From a virus, in IMG/VR virus record IMGVR_UViG_3300032087_000658, positions 1 through 53,415 of that record: DNA of 53,415 bases, one strand, 5' to 3'. Below are positions 40,087 to 48,990 of the stretch, piece by piece. The notes beneath the pieces were generated by a model. The model was not told the DNA's origin. It searched no databases and saw only the letters and a list, made by a program, of their open reading frames with translations. Made by a program: the position numbers and the translations under genes. How positions within the stretch are numbered: the first letter of the stretch is position 1; every line of letters starts with the position of its first letter.

Positions 40087-40721
40087 TTTTCTATATTATT
40101 CTTAGCCATTTGTCTTGCCTTAAAATTATTAGAACCACTGCCACTTGGTTTATCAGATTGTTTACCCCATACAATTTCTTTATCTTGCAAAGAAGCAACT
40201 CTGTTAAAACCAGTATCACCATTATGTAAAAAGTTTTGTGATTCTTTTGTGTATCTAAAGTTAGATGGTCTATCTAAATCAATTAATCTATTTTCTGCAC
40301 TTATAGTTATATTAGAACCTTGTGGACTGTCTGTAACAGATAATGATGTCATTCTACCTTTAAATAAAACAAGAGTTCCTGCAACTTCGTTTGTTTTACC
40401 CATAAGATAACCAAGAAATAAAGTTATAAATCTATTTTGATAGTTTTCTGTTAAAGCAAGATTTAAAACAGTTGTGTCCATTCCTGAAATACCAACTGTC
40501 AATCCTGATGATTTTAAGTCAGTGCTTTCTTCAACATTACTTATTGATAATAATTCACCAGCACCAGTGTAACTTTCGCTATTTATAGTTAAGTCATCAA
40601 TTCCTGTCCATAATCTAACTGTGTCTGTGTCAAATTCTGCCTTTATGGCTAAGAACATTGTTTGTTCGTCTGCACCTAGACGATTTACGATAGAACTATC
40701 TAATCCTTGTCTAGTTGCCAT
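40083..40721 (-). CDS. Tail assembly protein, DUF2163-like
   Basis: 212 aa, beta-rich with FLAIKAEFDTDTVRLWTGID, GLTVGISGMDTTVLNLAL, LFKGRMTSLSVTDSPQGSNI and RLIDLDRPSNFRYTKESQ. The order matches proteins of the gene-transfer-agent-like tail module that sit before the NlpC peptidase. It likely forms a ring or hub at the tail tip. Overlaps the peptidase gene by 4 bases. Confidence 0.7.
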   Translation of the reverse strand: MATRQGLDSSIVNRLGADEQTMFLAIKAEFDTDTVRLWTGIDDLTINSESYTGAGELLSISNVEESTDLKSSGLTVGISGMDTTVLNLALTENYQNRFITLFLGYLMGKTNEVAGTLVLFKGRMTSLSVTDSPQGSNITISAENRLIDLDRPSNFRYTKESQNFLHNGDTGFNRVASLQDKEIVWGKQSDKPSGSGSNNFKARQMAKNNIEK

Positions 40722-40722
40722 A

Positions 40723-41577
40723 TTAAATTACCTCAACACATGAAAAACTTATACCATAGTTAGAAATTCTATCTGCTGACCAACTTACTTCATTACTAAT
40801 TAATCTAAAGTTGCCTTTAGGATTTGTAAAAACTACATAATGCCCACTAGCTAAATCAGACCTAAGTTTTGGCTCTGTTTTAACAGAATAAAAATCATTA
40901 CCTGCATCACTAGTTGCAGTTGCATCTTCTACTACCATAACTAATTGTGTTGGTGTTCCTGAAGAACTAGCTGCTGATTGTATACTTAGATAGTCTCCTT
41001 TCTTTATAGTGCCACTCGCACCTGTTGTAGAAGCTCTAAGGCATAAACCTGTAGCACCCTTTACATTAGTTCTAACCTTACAACTTGCAGTATTACTTTC
41101 AGTAGTAAAATTACCATCTGTTACTATCACTGTATTACTTGTTACTGTAGTTACTTTAAAAGTTCCATTGTTTTCTTCATTTGTTGCACCAGTAATAACT
41201 ATAAAATCTCCTACCTTAGTATTTGCAAAAGTTGATGCACTTGCTGTTAATGTGCCATTAGATGCAAATGATAAAGTTACATTAGTGTTATTAGTTCTTA
41301 GTTCACTAGTAAGGTGTGCGGTTGAATAAGTACCTTGATTAGATAAAGCATCAGGGTCAGCAAATTTAAAAGTATTTACTGGTCCGTTGAGATCAAGTAA
41401 AAAAGACTGCCAGTTTGATGCCACATCTCTACGCATGGGTGGTAAAGAAACTTCAGCAGTCCAATAAACCCCATCAAATTCTTGTGTTTTTGTTTTACCT
41501 GTAAAAGGGGATACAGTTGTTCCTACAGTTCTAACTAGTGAAAAATTACTTCTAACAAAGTTAGGAGTTGTAGGCAT
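40723..41577 (-). CDS. Tail protein upstream of the tip module
   Basis: 284 aa from the ATG at 41577, chosen since family members start MPTTPNF; earlier codons are not conserved-looking. RDVASNWQSFLLDLNGPVNTF and GHYVVFTNPKGNFRLISNEV are common in distal tail proteins of marine siphoviruses. It probably forms a ring between tube and tip. No strong ribosome-binding site. Confidence 0.6.
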   Translation of the reverse strand: MPTTPNFVRSNFSLVRTVGTTVSPFTGKTKTQEFDGVYWTAEVSLPPMRRDVASNWQSFLLDLNGPVNTFKFADPDALSNQGTYSTAHLTSELRTNNTNVTLSFASNGTLTASASTFANTKVGDFIVITGATNEENNGTFKVTTVTSNTVIVTDGNFTTESNTASCKVRTNVKGATGLCLRASTTGASGTIKKGDYLSIQSAASSSGTPTQLVMVVEDATATSDAGNDFYSVKTEPKLRSDLASGHYVVFTNPKGNFRLISNEVSWSADRISNYGISFSCVEVI

Positions 41578-41587
41578 TGTTATTAAT

Positions 41588-43474
41588 TTAGCCACCTTGT
41601 AACATTCTCCTATAATTTCCACCACGCATTGCAGCTTCAGCAACAGCACCTTTTGTTACATCTGCAATCTGTGGCATCATTTTCATAACTTCTGCTCTAA
41701 CTGTTGGTACAACACCAGTAGCAAAATTAATTGATTGGTTTATAACAGTAGTACCACCACCGCCCAAAGCGTTTTTGCTATTCATGTTGTTCATTATGTT
41801 TCCATTACTATGTGGAACAAAAATTTCAGGACCACGTTCACCAACTAACATAGGTTCACCGCCATAAGCCGAACCACCACCAGCTGATTTTCTTAATGTA
41901 GGCAAAGCATCACTTGTACCTGTTAAACCAAATACTGAATTAAGAATTTCATTTACTACCGCCATCTGTAAAAATGTAGATATTATTTGACTAACAATAT
42001 TTTTTGCAAAGTTTTTAAAACTTTCTAAAGCATTTTCACCTGCCATTAATGAATTTACAAAATCTGTTGTAAAAGCATTTGATGCATTAATTATTGTTTG
42101 CTGCATTTCATCTGAAAAAGTAATAGTTTCTTCTAATTCACCTTTAAGTTTTTCTAAGTGTGTTACAACAGCTTGTAGTTCACTTTCATCTGTTATACCC
42201 AAGAAAGCCATAATACCTTTCTTGTCTTTTGCATCAGGTGTATTTATTAAACCATTTATATAATCTATTTGGTCTTGAAGTTTTTGTTGTTCAGGTATTG
42301 TGTCTTCTAATAATTTTTTAAATGTTGATTGAAAATCTATTAATCCTTCAATGTTACCTGCTTCAAATTTTGTAGTTTTAACTGTTTTCTTTTTCGTTTC
42401 TTCAATGCTTTGTAATATTTCTAATCTTAATGTTTCTTTATTTGTTATATCTTGTTGCAACTTTAATAAGTCGCTCATATGTGATAAAGCCAATTGTTCT
42501 TTAAATGGCGGATTTGCTGCCATGAATTTTGCACGTTCTTTATCTGCATCAATTTGGGCTTTTAACAAATCAGCCTGTTTCTGTGGGTCTGTTTCCGTAA
42601 TCCCAACATCTGCAACAGTAATATCACCTCTCAATCTTCTAACTGTTTTACCTATAGCGTTTGCCATATCAGTTAGTCTATCAGCCATATTTTTAAGAAA
42701 ATCACCTAAACCACTTTTAAATACCTCATCTCCTAACTGTTTAAAAGCAATAACCATGTTAGATGTTTTTGTACTAAGGTTATCCATTTTAGATTCCATA
42801 GCACCACCAAACTTTTCATTCAGACCTTCTGTTAAGGCTTTTACCATTTCAGCAGCACCTTCAGCAGTTTTACCAAATTTAGCTATATCATCTTTTGTAA
42901 GGTTTAATTTATCACCAAGAATACCAAGAACATCTATACCTCTATCGGAGATCATGTTTAATTCTTCTAGACCCATGCCACCTGAAGCTGACCTTTGTAC
43001 CATTCTTATAAGTGCTTCAAATGTTCCTAATTGGTCTACAGATACAGATGCAGTATCAGCAAAAGTCTGTAACATATCCATACTTGGTTCAATACCTGCT
43101 GATTTAAGTGCAATAAATGCTTTTGTTGCATCTTCTATTTGGAATGGCGTTGTTTGTGCAAAAGTAAATACTTTTTGCATAGCTGCATCACCAGCTTCCA
43201 TGCTACCAAATACTTGGTCTAAAGAATCTTTTAAATCTTCAAATTGTGCTCCAACACCTGCTATAGCTTTCATTGGTAAAACTATTGCTGCAATACCTGC
43301 TGCTGCTGCTAATGCTGGTCCTTTAATTTTTGTAAGACTAGCACCCATAGTACCAAAAGCTGCACCACCTGCTGCACCAGTTACTTTGATTTTTCCTTGT
43401 ATTTGTTTTAAATCTTTTTGTAACTGTTTTGTATCAGCTTTGATTTGAATTATTAAATCATCTATCTTAGCCAT
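41588..43474 (-). CDS. Tape measure protein
   Basis: 628 aa, helical with a hydrophobic stretch near 45-75 (GPALAAAAGIAAIVLPMKAI). Residues 75-250 hold the conserved tape measure part: FEDLKDSLDQVFGSM, TTPFQIEDATKAFIALKSAG, GMGLEELNMISDRGIDVLGIL and AEMVKALTEGLNEKFGGAM. The C-terminus has ALESFKNFAKNIVSQIISTFLQ and GERGPEIFVPHSNG, typical of phage tape measures. By the usual rule of about 0.15 nm per residue it would give a tail of roughly 95 nm. Overlaps the chaperone gene by 8 bases. Confidence 0.88.
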   Translation of the reverse strand: MAKIDDLIIQIKADTKQLQKDLKQIQGKIKVTGAAGGAAFGTMGASLTKIKGPALAAAAGIAAIVLPMKAIAGVGAQFEDLKDSLDQVFGSMEAGDAAMQKVFTFAQTTPFQIEDATKAFIALKSAGIEPSMDMLQTFADTASVSVDQLGTFEALIRMVQRSASGGMGLEELNMISDRGIDVLGILGDKLNLTKDDIAKFGKTAEGAAEMVKALTEGLNEKFGGAMESKMDNLSTKTSNMVIAFKQLGDEVFKSGLGDFLKNMADRLTDMANAIGKTVRRLRGDITVADVGITETDPQKQADLLKAQIDADKERAKFMAANPPFKEQLALSHMSDLLKLQQDITNKETLRLEILQSIEETKKKTVKTTKFEAGNIEGLIDFQSTFKKLLEDTIPEQQKLQDQIDYINGLINTPDAKDKKGIMAFLGITDESELQAVVTHLEKLKGELEETITFSDEMQQTIINASNAFTTDFVNSLMAGENALESFKNFAKNIVSQIISTFLQMAVVNEILNSVFGLTGTSDALPTLRKSAGGGSAYGGEPMLVGERGPEIFVPHSNGNIMNNMNSKNALGGGGTTVINQSINFATGVVPTVRAEVMKMMPQIADVTKGAVAEAAMRGGNYRRMLQGG

Positions 43475-43679
43475 CAGGATATAACTCCATCATTTCTTCT
43501 AGTCTATCACTAGTCATAGGTTCTTCTTTTTCTTCACCACTTGCATGGAAAGTTTTAAAACCTGATATTGCTAAATACATCTCTCTAGGAGAAAGATTCC
43601 AAAAATCACTAGGTCGCATATTCATCATACCAATACAAATTTTTACATAATCTGCCCAGTTGATGTTTACTGGATTCAT
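43467..43679 (-). CDS. Tail assembly chaperone, T-type (GTA gp11-like)
   Basis: 70 aa with MRPSDFWNLSPREMYLAIS, the pattern of the short tail chaperone (Phage_TAC_6-like, as in gene transfer agents). It lies in the -1 frame of the preceding chaperone gene. An A9 run at 43691-43699 just before the end of that gene lets ribosomes slip back and make a fusion protein, as in lambda G/GT. The ATG at 43679 overlaps the stop of the preceding gene. Confidence 0.78.
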   Translation of the reverse strand: MNPVNINWADYVKICIGMMNMRPSDFWNLSPREMYLAISGFKTFHASGEEKEEPMTSDRLEEMMELYPDG

Positions 43680-44023
43680 GCTACTTGTTCTTTTTTTTTA
43701 TCTTCCTCGTCTGAGTCGTTATCAGTTAATGTTGCAGCTAAGAGTTTAGCTACTTCGGTTGATGCTACCACAATTCCTACACTAGATATGATCTCACCTA
43801 TTTTTTTATCGTCAAAATCGTTGCCACCACCTCTAAGTGCATGACGTAATACAACGAGTAGTGTACGAATACGCACTTTAGCTTCAGCAATGGCAGTAGC
43901 TAACTCTAAAATGCCTTTATCTAATTCGTCTTCTATTCTTACTAATGCATCTATTGTTAATCTGCATTTATAAGTTTCTTTACCTAACGTAAGTGGTATT
44001 TCACCCTTCAGTGGATTCGCCAT
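43676..44023 (-). CDS. Tail assembly chaperone, G-type (GTA gp10-like)
   Basis: 115 aa from the ATG at 44023 (AAAGGAG upstream; the longer reading is rejected). EIPLTLGKETYKCRLTIDAL and RIEDELDKGILELA match the Phage_TAC_11/GTA gp10 pattern. The C-terminus is acidic then Lys-rich (DNDSDEEDKKKEQVA) and encodes the A9 slip site. Chaperone for tape measure folding before tail tube polymerisation. Confidence 0.8.
   Translation of the reverse strand: MANPLKGEIPLTLGKETYKCRLTIDALVRIEDELDKGILELATAIAEAKVRIRTLLVVLRHALRGGGNDFDDKKIGEIISSVGIVVASTEVAKLLAATLTDNDSDEEDKKKEQVA
43691..43699 (-). promoter_or_regulatory. Candidate -1 ribosomal frameshift site
   Basis: Minus-strand A9 run. In the zero frame it is read as AAA AAA AAA; a -1 slip on A-AAA-AAA joins the G-type frame to the T-type frame with no intervening stop, passing through ...AAA AGA ACA AGT AGC ATG.... 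The site is 12 bases before the zero-frame stop. Confidence 0.7.
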
Positions 44024-44237
44024 CTGACTTTTCTCCTTTTGGTTGACTTGCCTTTGCAAGTTTTACTTTTAAAATATTATCTCTTGTATCAATGACTGAT
44101 GACATAACTTGCATAATTTTGCCATTAACTTTAATAGTATCTTTGATATCGCATACTGGTATGTCTAATTGTTCTCCATCAAACATACCATGAATATCTT
44201 GGTTGTTAATTCTAAGTACTACTTTTTCCCAAGCCAT
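44001..44237 (-). CDS. Small tail-region protein
   Basis: 78 aa, beta-rich (KVVLRINNQDIHGMFDGEQL, DTIKVNGKIMQVMSSVIDTR). It lies between the tail tube gene and the tail chaperones, and overlaps the G-type gene by 23 bases. Function unknown; an assembly helper is likely from position only. Confidence 0.5.
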   Translation of the reverse strand: MAWEKVVLRINNQDIHGMFDGEQLDIPVCDIKDTIKVNGKIMQVMSSVIDTRDNILKVKLAKASQPKGEKSDGESTEG

Positions 44238-44247
44238 AAGTTACTCC

Positions 44248-44688
44248 TTATGCTGCTGCGAATGTTATATATCCTGCTGATTCAAAAGACATTGAATATG
44301 TTGCTTCACCATTATATTCACCAGCATACTCTAATGAAGTGATTTGAAAAGCACCAGTATAAGTACCTAAGTTTGGTATTATAAATTCAAATGATTCAAA
44401 TGCTGCTGTTTGTGCTGATGAGCCATCTGAAGTATTTTGCTGTGCTGCAAAAGCAGTTCTAACTGCAACTTCTGCTGCTGAATCTGTAAATACTCCTGAA
44501 CCACTAACAGATAAACTGTTTACACCTGCACCTGCTAATAAAGTTCTAGTACCAAGACTATCTTTATTAGTAATGTCTACTGATTCGTCATTAAGTGTGA
44601 TTGATGTAGACCTTAAACCACCAATAGTAGTTTTAGTTCCACTGATGTCAATTTTCATTAAGACATCTAACCCTTTTTGTGCTGCCAT
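44248..44688 (-). CDS. Major tail tube protein
   Basis: 146 aa, phage major tail protein (TP901-1/Phage_tail_2-like). Seen: GLDVLMKIDISGTKTTIGGL, STSITLNDESVDITNKDS, a loop with LSVSGSGVFTDS and GTYTGAFQITSLEYAG. Typical small tube subunit length. Between the DUF3168-like gene and the tail chaperones, the standard place. A TAGGAGA site precedes the ATG. Confidence 0.85.
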   Translation of the reverse strand: MAAQKGLDVLMKIDISGTKTTIGGLRSTSITLNDESVDITNKDSLGTRTLLAGAGVNSLSVSGSGVFTDSAAEVAVRTAFAAQQNTSDGSSAQTAAFESFEFIIPNLGTYTGAFQITSLEYAGEYNGEATYSMSFESAGYITFAAA

Positions 44689-44705
44689 TTTTTTCTCCTA
44701 TAAAA

Positions 44706-45110
44706 TTAGTTTGTTCCTAATATTATTGCACGAAATCGCATGACTCCATGTCTAGTGACACCATCTGGGTCTCTCATTATATCACTGTATTCAAATCTAA
44801 GATTAATTAGATTAAATCCAGTAACAGTTAAGTTTATATCATGCAATAAATCGTGTATCTTGTCCATTATTTGTTTGGTTTCTTTAGAACCTTTATATTG
44901 TGACCAAATGTGTATGTTGATTGTGTATTCCCCACCATCTAAGTCTTTTGTTCCATAATCAATAGCAGTTTCTTCTCCAAGTGTAATGAAAGGGTACGTA
45001 TTACCTTCTATAACTTCGTCATATACACCACAAGATAGTGTAGATGTGATAGCACTTACATTAAGAGCAGAATACACAGCACTTTGTAATTGAAATTGTC
45101 CTATGCTCAT
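44706..45110 (-). CDS. Tail terminator protein, DUF3168-like
   Basis: 134 aa. FQLQSAVYSALNVSAITSTL, YDEVIEGNTYPFITLGEETA and EYTINIHIWSQYKGSKETKQ are the conserved parts of the DUF3168/GTA gp8 family, which caps or joins the tail end. Overlaps the HK97 gp10-like gene by 4 bases. Confidence 0.8.
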   Translation of the reverse strand: MSIGQFQLQSAVYSALNVSAITSTLSCGVYDEVIEGNTYPFITLGEETAIDYGTKDLDGGEYTINIHIWSQYKGSKETKQIMDKIHDLLHDINLTVTGFNLINLRFEYSDIMRDPDGVTRHGVMRFRAIILGTN

Positions 45111-45538
45111 TTCAATACACCTTTTTTAAACATACGCTCTATTTTTCTTCTATTTTTTTCTAATGCTGGTTGCATGAATGGTCTTTCAGTCATTTGTGTT
45201 GTACCAAACTCTAGTGCCTTAGAATATGGTGCTGCTGATATTATTTGCCCAATAACAGTACCATTTGCTTTTACATCTACATTCATAGTTATTTGACTTA
45301 CTAAAAATCCTGTGTCACTTGCAGGTGGTTGATTAGGTGCTGATGCTCTATGACTTCTTCTTGGTTCATATTTTTGATATAACTTTCCAGTACCACCTTT
45401 CATAATGCTTTCTTTTGCAGTGTTTTGTACCATCATAGTTCCACGAGTTACATATTCTTTGACTTTGTTATCCTGCAATTTTTTATTTAATTTTTTATTA
45501 AATTCTTTTAAATTTGTTATCTTGAGATCAACACTCAT
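45107..45538 (-). CDS. HK97 gp10-like head-tail protein
   Basis: 143 aa from the ATG at 45538, which overlaps the upstream stop (ATGA); an earlier start is rejected. SVDLKITNLKEFNKKLNKKL and the long hydrophilic middle with RRSHRASAPNQPPASDTGFL, ALEFGTTQMTERPFMQPAL match the HK97-gp10_like family, a neck/tail completion protein. Confidence 0.82.
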   Translation of the reverse strand: MSVDLKITNLKEFNKKLNKKLQDNKVKEYVTRGTMMVQNTAKESIMKGGTGKLYQKYEPRRSHRASAPNQPPASDTGFLVSQITMNVDVKANGTVIGQIISAAPYSKALEFGTTQMTERPFMQPALEKNRRKIERMFKKGVLK

Positions 45539-45864
45539 ATTGCCACACCTTCTTCGCATAACAATTTAAGAAATCTATCTCTTTCATCTACATTAACAAT
45601 GCCTTTGATATTAAAATTACGACTGCCATAAGTTACCCTACTGTTAGTAGATATATTCTTCATATAACGAATTGTAACCTCGTGTGTGACCTTTTCTTGG
45701 ACTATCCCTTGCCTGTATATACTATTGGCATTCATAGGCTTTATATTGGCGTAGATAAATGTAACTGGTGAATAGGATTGTGATAGACCACCACCAGCAT
45801 CACGAGTATTAGTAGCATTTTCTACTTTAACTCTATATCGCATTTTGCCAATAGAGTTAGACAT
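45535..45864 (-). CDS. Head-tail adaptor (SPP1 gp16-like)
   Basis: 109 aa, head-closure protein (Phage_H_T_join). IGKMRYRVKVENATNTRDAG near the start, YANIKPMNANSIYRQGI, HEVTIRYMKNISTNSRVTYG and NFNIKGIVNVDERDRFLKLL are the family order. Plugs the portal after packaging. Confidence 0.85.
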   Translation of the reverse strand: MSNSIGKMRYRVKVENATNTRDAGGGLSQSYSPVTFIYANIKPMNANSIYRQGIVQEKVTHEVTIRYMKNISTNSRVTYGSRNFNIKGIVNVDERDRFLKLLCEEGVAI

Positions 45865-46521
45865 TTATCCCAGTGCCATTAAAGATGATGAACCTAATCC
45901 TCTGTGTACAACATAAGGTGCATACAAACTTCTTAACATAGGTGGATAAGGTAACTTAGCATCATACATATCTCCTCTGTGTTCATAAAGATATGCTATG
46001 TGTTGTAGTATTCCTAATCTTAGTGGTTCAGGTATGTTGTATTGTGATGTGTAACCTGCTACGTATTTAACTTCTATAGCGTTTGCTACTCTTAATGCAG
46101 TTGGAAAAGTAGCACCAGTTCTTAAAACTACTCTTGCTGGTTCTCTAGCGTTATCTACATAATAATCTGTACTAGCAAAGGTAGTTGCTGTATCTGAATC
46201 ATCATAAGTCTTTATATGTGTAACAGAAGCTACTGGTGATCTCGGTAAAACTACATAATTTTTATAGTAATTTAAGTATGGACCAGTACGTACACCTTCC
46301 CATAAAGGGTCACTTATATCTTCAAATGCATCAATAAATAATGTTAGAGTTTGTGTCATTAATGCTCTACCAGTATGTTCCTCACAAAACCTTCTAGCTG
46401 TTTCTATGAAAGGTCTTATGATTCTTTCATCAGTAGAATCATCAACTCGTAAATATTCTTTGACTTCTTGTAATGTGACTGGCTCTTGGGTTGGCTCTAC
46501 GCTTACTTTTAATCCTGCCAT
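45865..46521 (-). CDS. Head-tail connector (gp6-like)
   Basis: 218 aa from the ATG at 46521 (overlaps the previous stop by 1 base; an earlier start is rejected). PVTLQEVKEYLRVDDSTDE, IETARRFCEEHTGRALMTQT and a C-terminal LGILQHIAYLYEHRGDMYD are typical of the gp6/phiE125 gp8-like connector ring. Binds under the portal. Confidence 0.85.
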   Translation of the reverse strand: MAGLKVSVEPTQEPVTLQEVKEYLRVDDSTDERIIRPFIETARRFCEEHTGRALMTQTLTLFIDAFEDISDPLWEGVRTGPYLNYYKNYVVLPRSPVASVTHIKTYDDSDTATTFASTDYYVDNAREPARVVLRTGATFPTALRVANAIEVKYVAGYTSQYNIPEPLRLGILQHIAYLYEHRGDMYDAKLPYPPMLRSLYAPYVVHRGLGSSSLMALG

Positions 46522-46721
46522 TAGACAAATGCTCCTATGACTTGTGAAGCTATGATTAAAGCATATAAACCCCAAATCTGTTGTTCTATACGAATAAATC
46601 GTTTAGAACCTGCTTCCATACGTCTTTCTATGTTTTCGTATCGTAAAGCACAAATTTGTTCGTGCAATTCCAACTTTGTGAGATCAGTTGGATTTTTTAT
46701 CTCCACTTTCGGCATCTTCAT
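46521..46721 (-). CDS. Small protein with C-terminal membrane segment
   Basis: 66 aa with an N-terminal acid/base helix and one C-terminal transmembrane segment (QQIWGLYALIIASQVIGAFV). GGAAG lies before the ATG at 46721; a second ATG two codons later is possible. Similar tiny XhlA-like membrane proteins occur in phages. It could serve in lysis or DNA entry, but sits away from the lysis genes. Confidence 0.5.
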   Translation of the reverse strand: MKMPKVEIKNPTDLTKLELHEQICALRYENIERRMEAGSKRFIRIEQQIWGLYALIIASQVIGAFV

Positions 46722-46992
46722 TACTTGCTTCCATTTCTTCAGGCAAATTGTTTTTTAACTCTGCCATGTAATGATTTATAAGTGCATCTGCTTTTTCTAT
46801 TTCAAATTGTGCGTTTGCAACTAAATCATTTTTTTGTTTTTGTATAATGGCAAGTTTGTTGTAAATTACTTTACCTTCATCGGACATATCGTCTATTAGG
46901 TATTTCTTTTCAACGTCTTTGTCATCTACCTTTTCAGTAAGTGTTAAAACCTTTGGTTCTTCGTTTACTGTGTTGTTATTAGCTTCTGCCAT
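46684..46992 (-). CDS. Small acidic coiled-coil protein (DUF6447-like)
   Basis: 102 aa, acidic with KKYLIDDMSDEGKVIYNKLA and a long helix (KQKNDLVANAQFEIEKADAL). This looks like a family of small marine phage proteins (I recall DUF6447). It overlaps the next gene by 38 bases. Function unknown; position between fibres and connector proteins. Confidence 0.55.
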   Translation of the reverse strand: MAEANNNTVNEEPKVLTLTEKVDDKDVEKKYLIDDMSDEGKVIYNKLAIIQKQKNDLVANAQFEIEKADALINHYMAELKNNLPEEMEASNEDAESGDKKSN

Positions 46993-47024
46993 AATTAATT
47001 CTCCTAATTAAAAGTATTAGTCTA

Positions 47025-48989
47025 TCATTCATTTTCTAATGTTTCTATTCTTGATTTTAAATCTTCTATAATTACTTGTTGTTCTTGTATAGCTTTTATT
47101 AAGTAGGGTGTAAGTTTTCCGTAATCAACACCAAAAGGTTCTTCGGTTACATCATCTCCACCTTCTATAACAACATTAGGAATTACATCTTTTAATTCTT
47201 GTGCAATCATACCAATATCATGTTTACTACTACTTTTCCAATCAAATTCTCTTACTTTTACATTTTTAATTACATCTAATTGAGAAGAAGCATCAACAAT
47301 ATTTTCTTTAAGTCTTTCATCAGAAGTTGTATTAAAAAGTACTGAACTTGCACCATTTTGTGATACTGAACCAATATTTCCACCACCATCATAAAAAGCT
47401 ATAAATTTTCCTTGTGAATCAGTATCAACACTAAATGTACATCTTAATATGTGGTTACTTGTAGCAACCGAAACATCAGGGTCAATAAAATTGACTACAC
47501 CACCACTTATACTATTACCTGCAACTTGTAAAAAACTGCCATAGCTACTACCATCAAAACCATTAGTCATACGCCCACTACTATCAATACGCCATCTTTC
47601 TGTTGTGCCACCAGCATAAAATCTTAAATCAGCACTATTAAATGCTTGTCCTGTTGAAGCTATACCAGCACCTTCACTAGAAGTACCAGCAGTAAAACTA
47701 ATTTTTGCCCCATCATTTACTGATGTTCCTGCATGATTTAGGTTTAATGCTTTAAGAACTCCTGAACCACCACTACCTGCTCTTTTTATTGAAACTTCTC
47801 CCACACTATCAATACGCATTCTTTCTGTGCCGTTAGTATGAACCTGAAAGTCGTTTGTACCATTTCTTAATCTTGTAAGACTACTAGTATTAGCAGATTG
47901 CATCGTAATATCACAATTAGAATTACCAGTAACAAAGTTTGCTGATACAGGACTTGCTGAAGATGTGGTCTGTGTGATTGTTCCATTAGAATCAATACGC
48001 ATTCTTTCTGTTACTGTTGGGTCTCCAGTTGTTGCTGCTGAATTAGAAAATATTACATTACCTTCAACAAACTGCATTGCAACACCTGCTGTAGCATTAG
48101 AGCCATCTCTAACCCTAAAATTACCTGCTGAATTGTAAAAAAGATTATCTAATAGTGCTGTTTGCCCAGTGCTTGAACCAGTATCATTAGCTAAAAGTGT
48201 TCCTCTAGCACCAATTTGTAATACATCATGCCCTGCAAATCTATTAGTTTGTGGAACTACACCTATACCAAAGGCACCTGAAGAATCAACTGTAACCCTA
48301 GATTCAGGAGTGCTACCTGTCCATATTTGAACAGAGGTGTCACCACCTAAAATTAAATTACCACCAGCAACACCTTGTCCATCAGCTCTTATGTGATATA
48401 AACCATTAGCATCCATGTAATGTTGACCATACAAAGTAGTAGAATTATATCTAAGTGCTAGTGTATTATTTGAGCCATTCCCTGTTCCAATAGTTCCATG
48501 TTGAATTTCTAATGAGTTTGCTGGATTTGTTAATCCAATTCCAACTCTATTATTTGTAGCATCAACAACTAAAGTAGAAGTATCAACAGTCAAGCCATCA
48601 GCAACAACTGTACCTGTTACACTAACCCCTGCACTGCTTGTCGCTAGTTTTACAGCATTATCGTGATAAAGAGATACTGCACCATCAGCTGTACAAACTA
48701 TGCTTTCCTCGTTGAGTTTTGCTTGTATGTGTACTGAACCATTGGTATCAGCTAAATAGATATTACCTGTGGAATTGCTGATATAAGAATTAGAACCATC
48801 GTGGTAGATCTCAAGATCTCCACCAGTACCTATCTTTATCTTATCGTTGTCTCCCATAATCATATGGGTAGCTAGTGTTAGTTCACCTGTGACACCTAAA
48901 GTTCCTGAGATCGCTATATTAGTATCTAACTTAGCACTGGTTACTGCTCCGTCTACTATTAACTCTGTTGGTACTAATGTATATGCCAT
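47025..48989 (-). CDS. Tail fibre with S74 intramolecular chaperone
   Basis: 654 aa. The start (VDGAVTSAKLDTNIAISGTL, GVTGELTLATHM) is the shared fibre module. A beta-helical middle repeats RMRIDS-x-G elements. The C-terminal 100 residues are a Peptidase_S74 chaperone: TSDERLKENIVDASSQLDVI (with the catalytic Ser at the cut site), VREFDWKSSSKHDIGMIAQE and VDYGKLTPYLIKAIQEQQ. The chaperone trims itself after helping the trimer fold. AAAGGAATAAT precedes the ATG. Confidence 0.85.
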   Translation of the reverse strand: MAYTLVPTELIVDGAVTSAKLDTNIAISGTLGVTGELTLATHMIMGDNDKIKIGTGGDLEIYHDGSNSYISNSTGNIYLADTNGSVHIQAKLNEESIVCTADGAVSLYHDNAVKLATSSAGVSVTGTVVADGLTVDTSTLVVDATNNRVGIGLTNPANSLEIQHGTIGTGNGSNNTLALRYNSTTLYGQHYMDANGLYHIRADGQGVAGGNLILGGDTSVQIWTGSTPESRVTVDSSGAFGIGVVPQTNRFAGHDVLQIGARGTLLANDTGSSTGQTALLDNLFYNSAGNFRVRDGSNATAGVAMQFVEGNVIFSNSAATTGDPTVTERMRIDSNGTITQTTSSASPVSANFVTGNSNCDITMQSANTSSLTRLRNGTNDFQVHTNGTERMRIDSVGEVSIKRAGSGGSGVLKALNLNHAGTSVNDGAKISFTAGTSSEGAGIASTGQAFNSADLRFYAGGTTERWRIDSSGRMTNGFDGSSYGSFLQVAGNSISGGVVNFIDPDVSVATSNHILRCTFSVDTDSQGKFIAFYDGGGNIGSVSQNGASSVLFNTTSDERLKENIVDASSQLDVIKNVKVREFDWKSSSKHDIGMIAQELKDVIPNVVIEGGDDVTEEPFGVDYGKLTPYLIKAIQEQQVIIEDLKSRIETLENE

Positions 48990-48990
48990 A

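Noticed and set aside
42351-43448. Long plus-strand open frame opposite the tape measure gene (365 codons)
   Set aside because: It is the mirror of a well-supported tape measure gene, shows Cys/Ser-rich low-complexity sequence, and has no ribosome-binding site.
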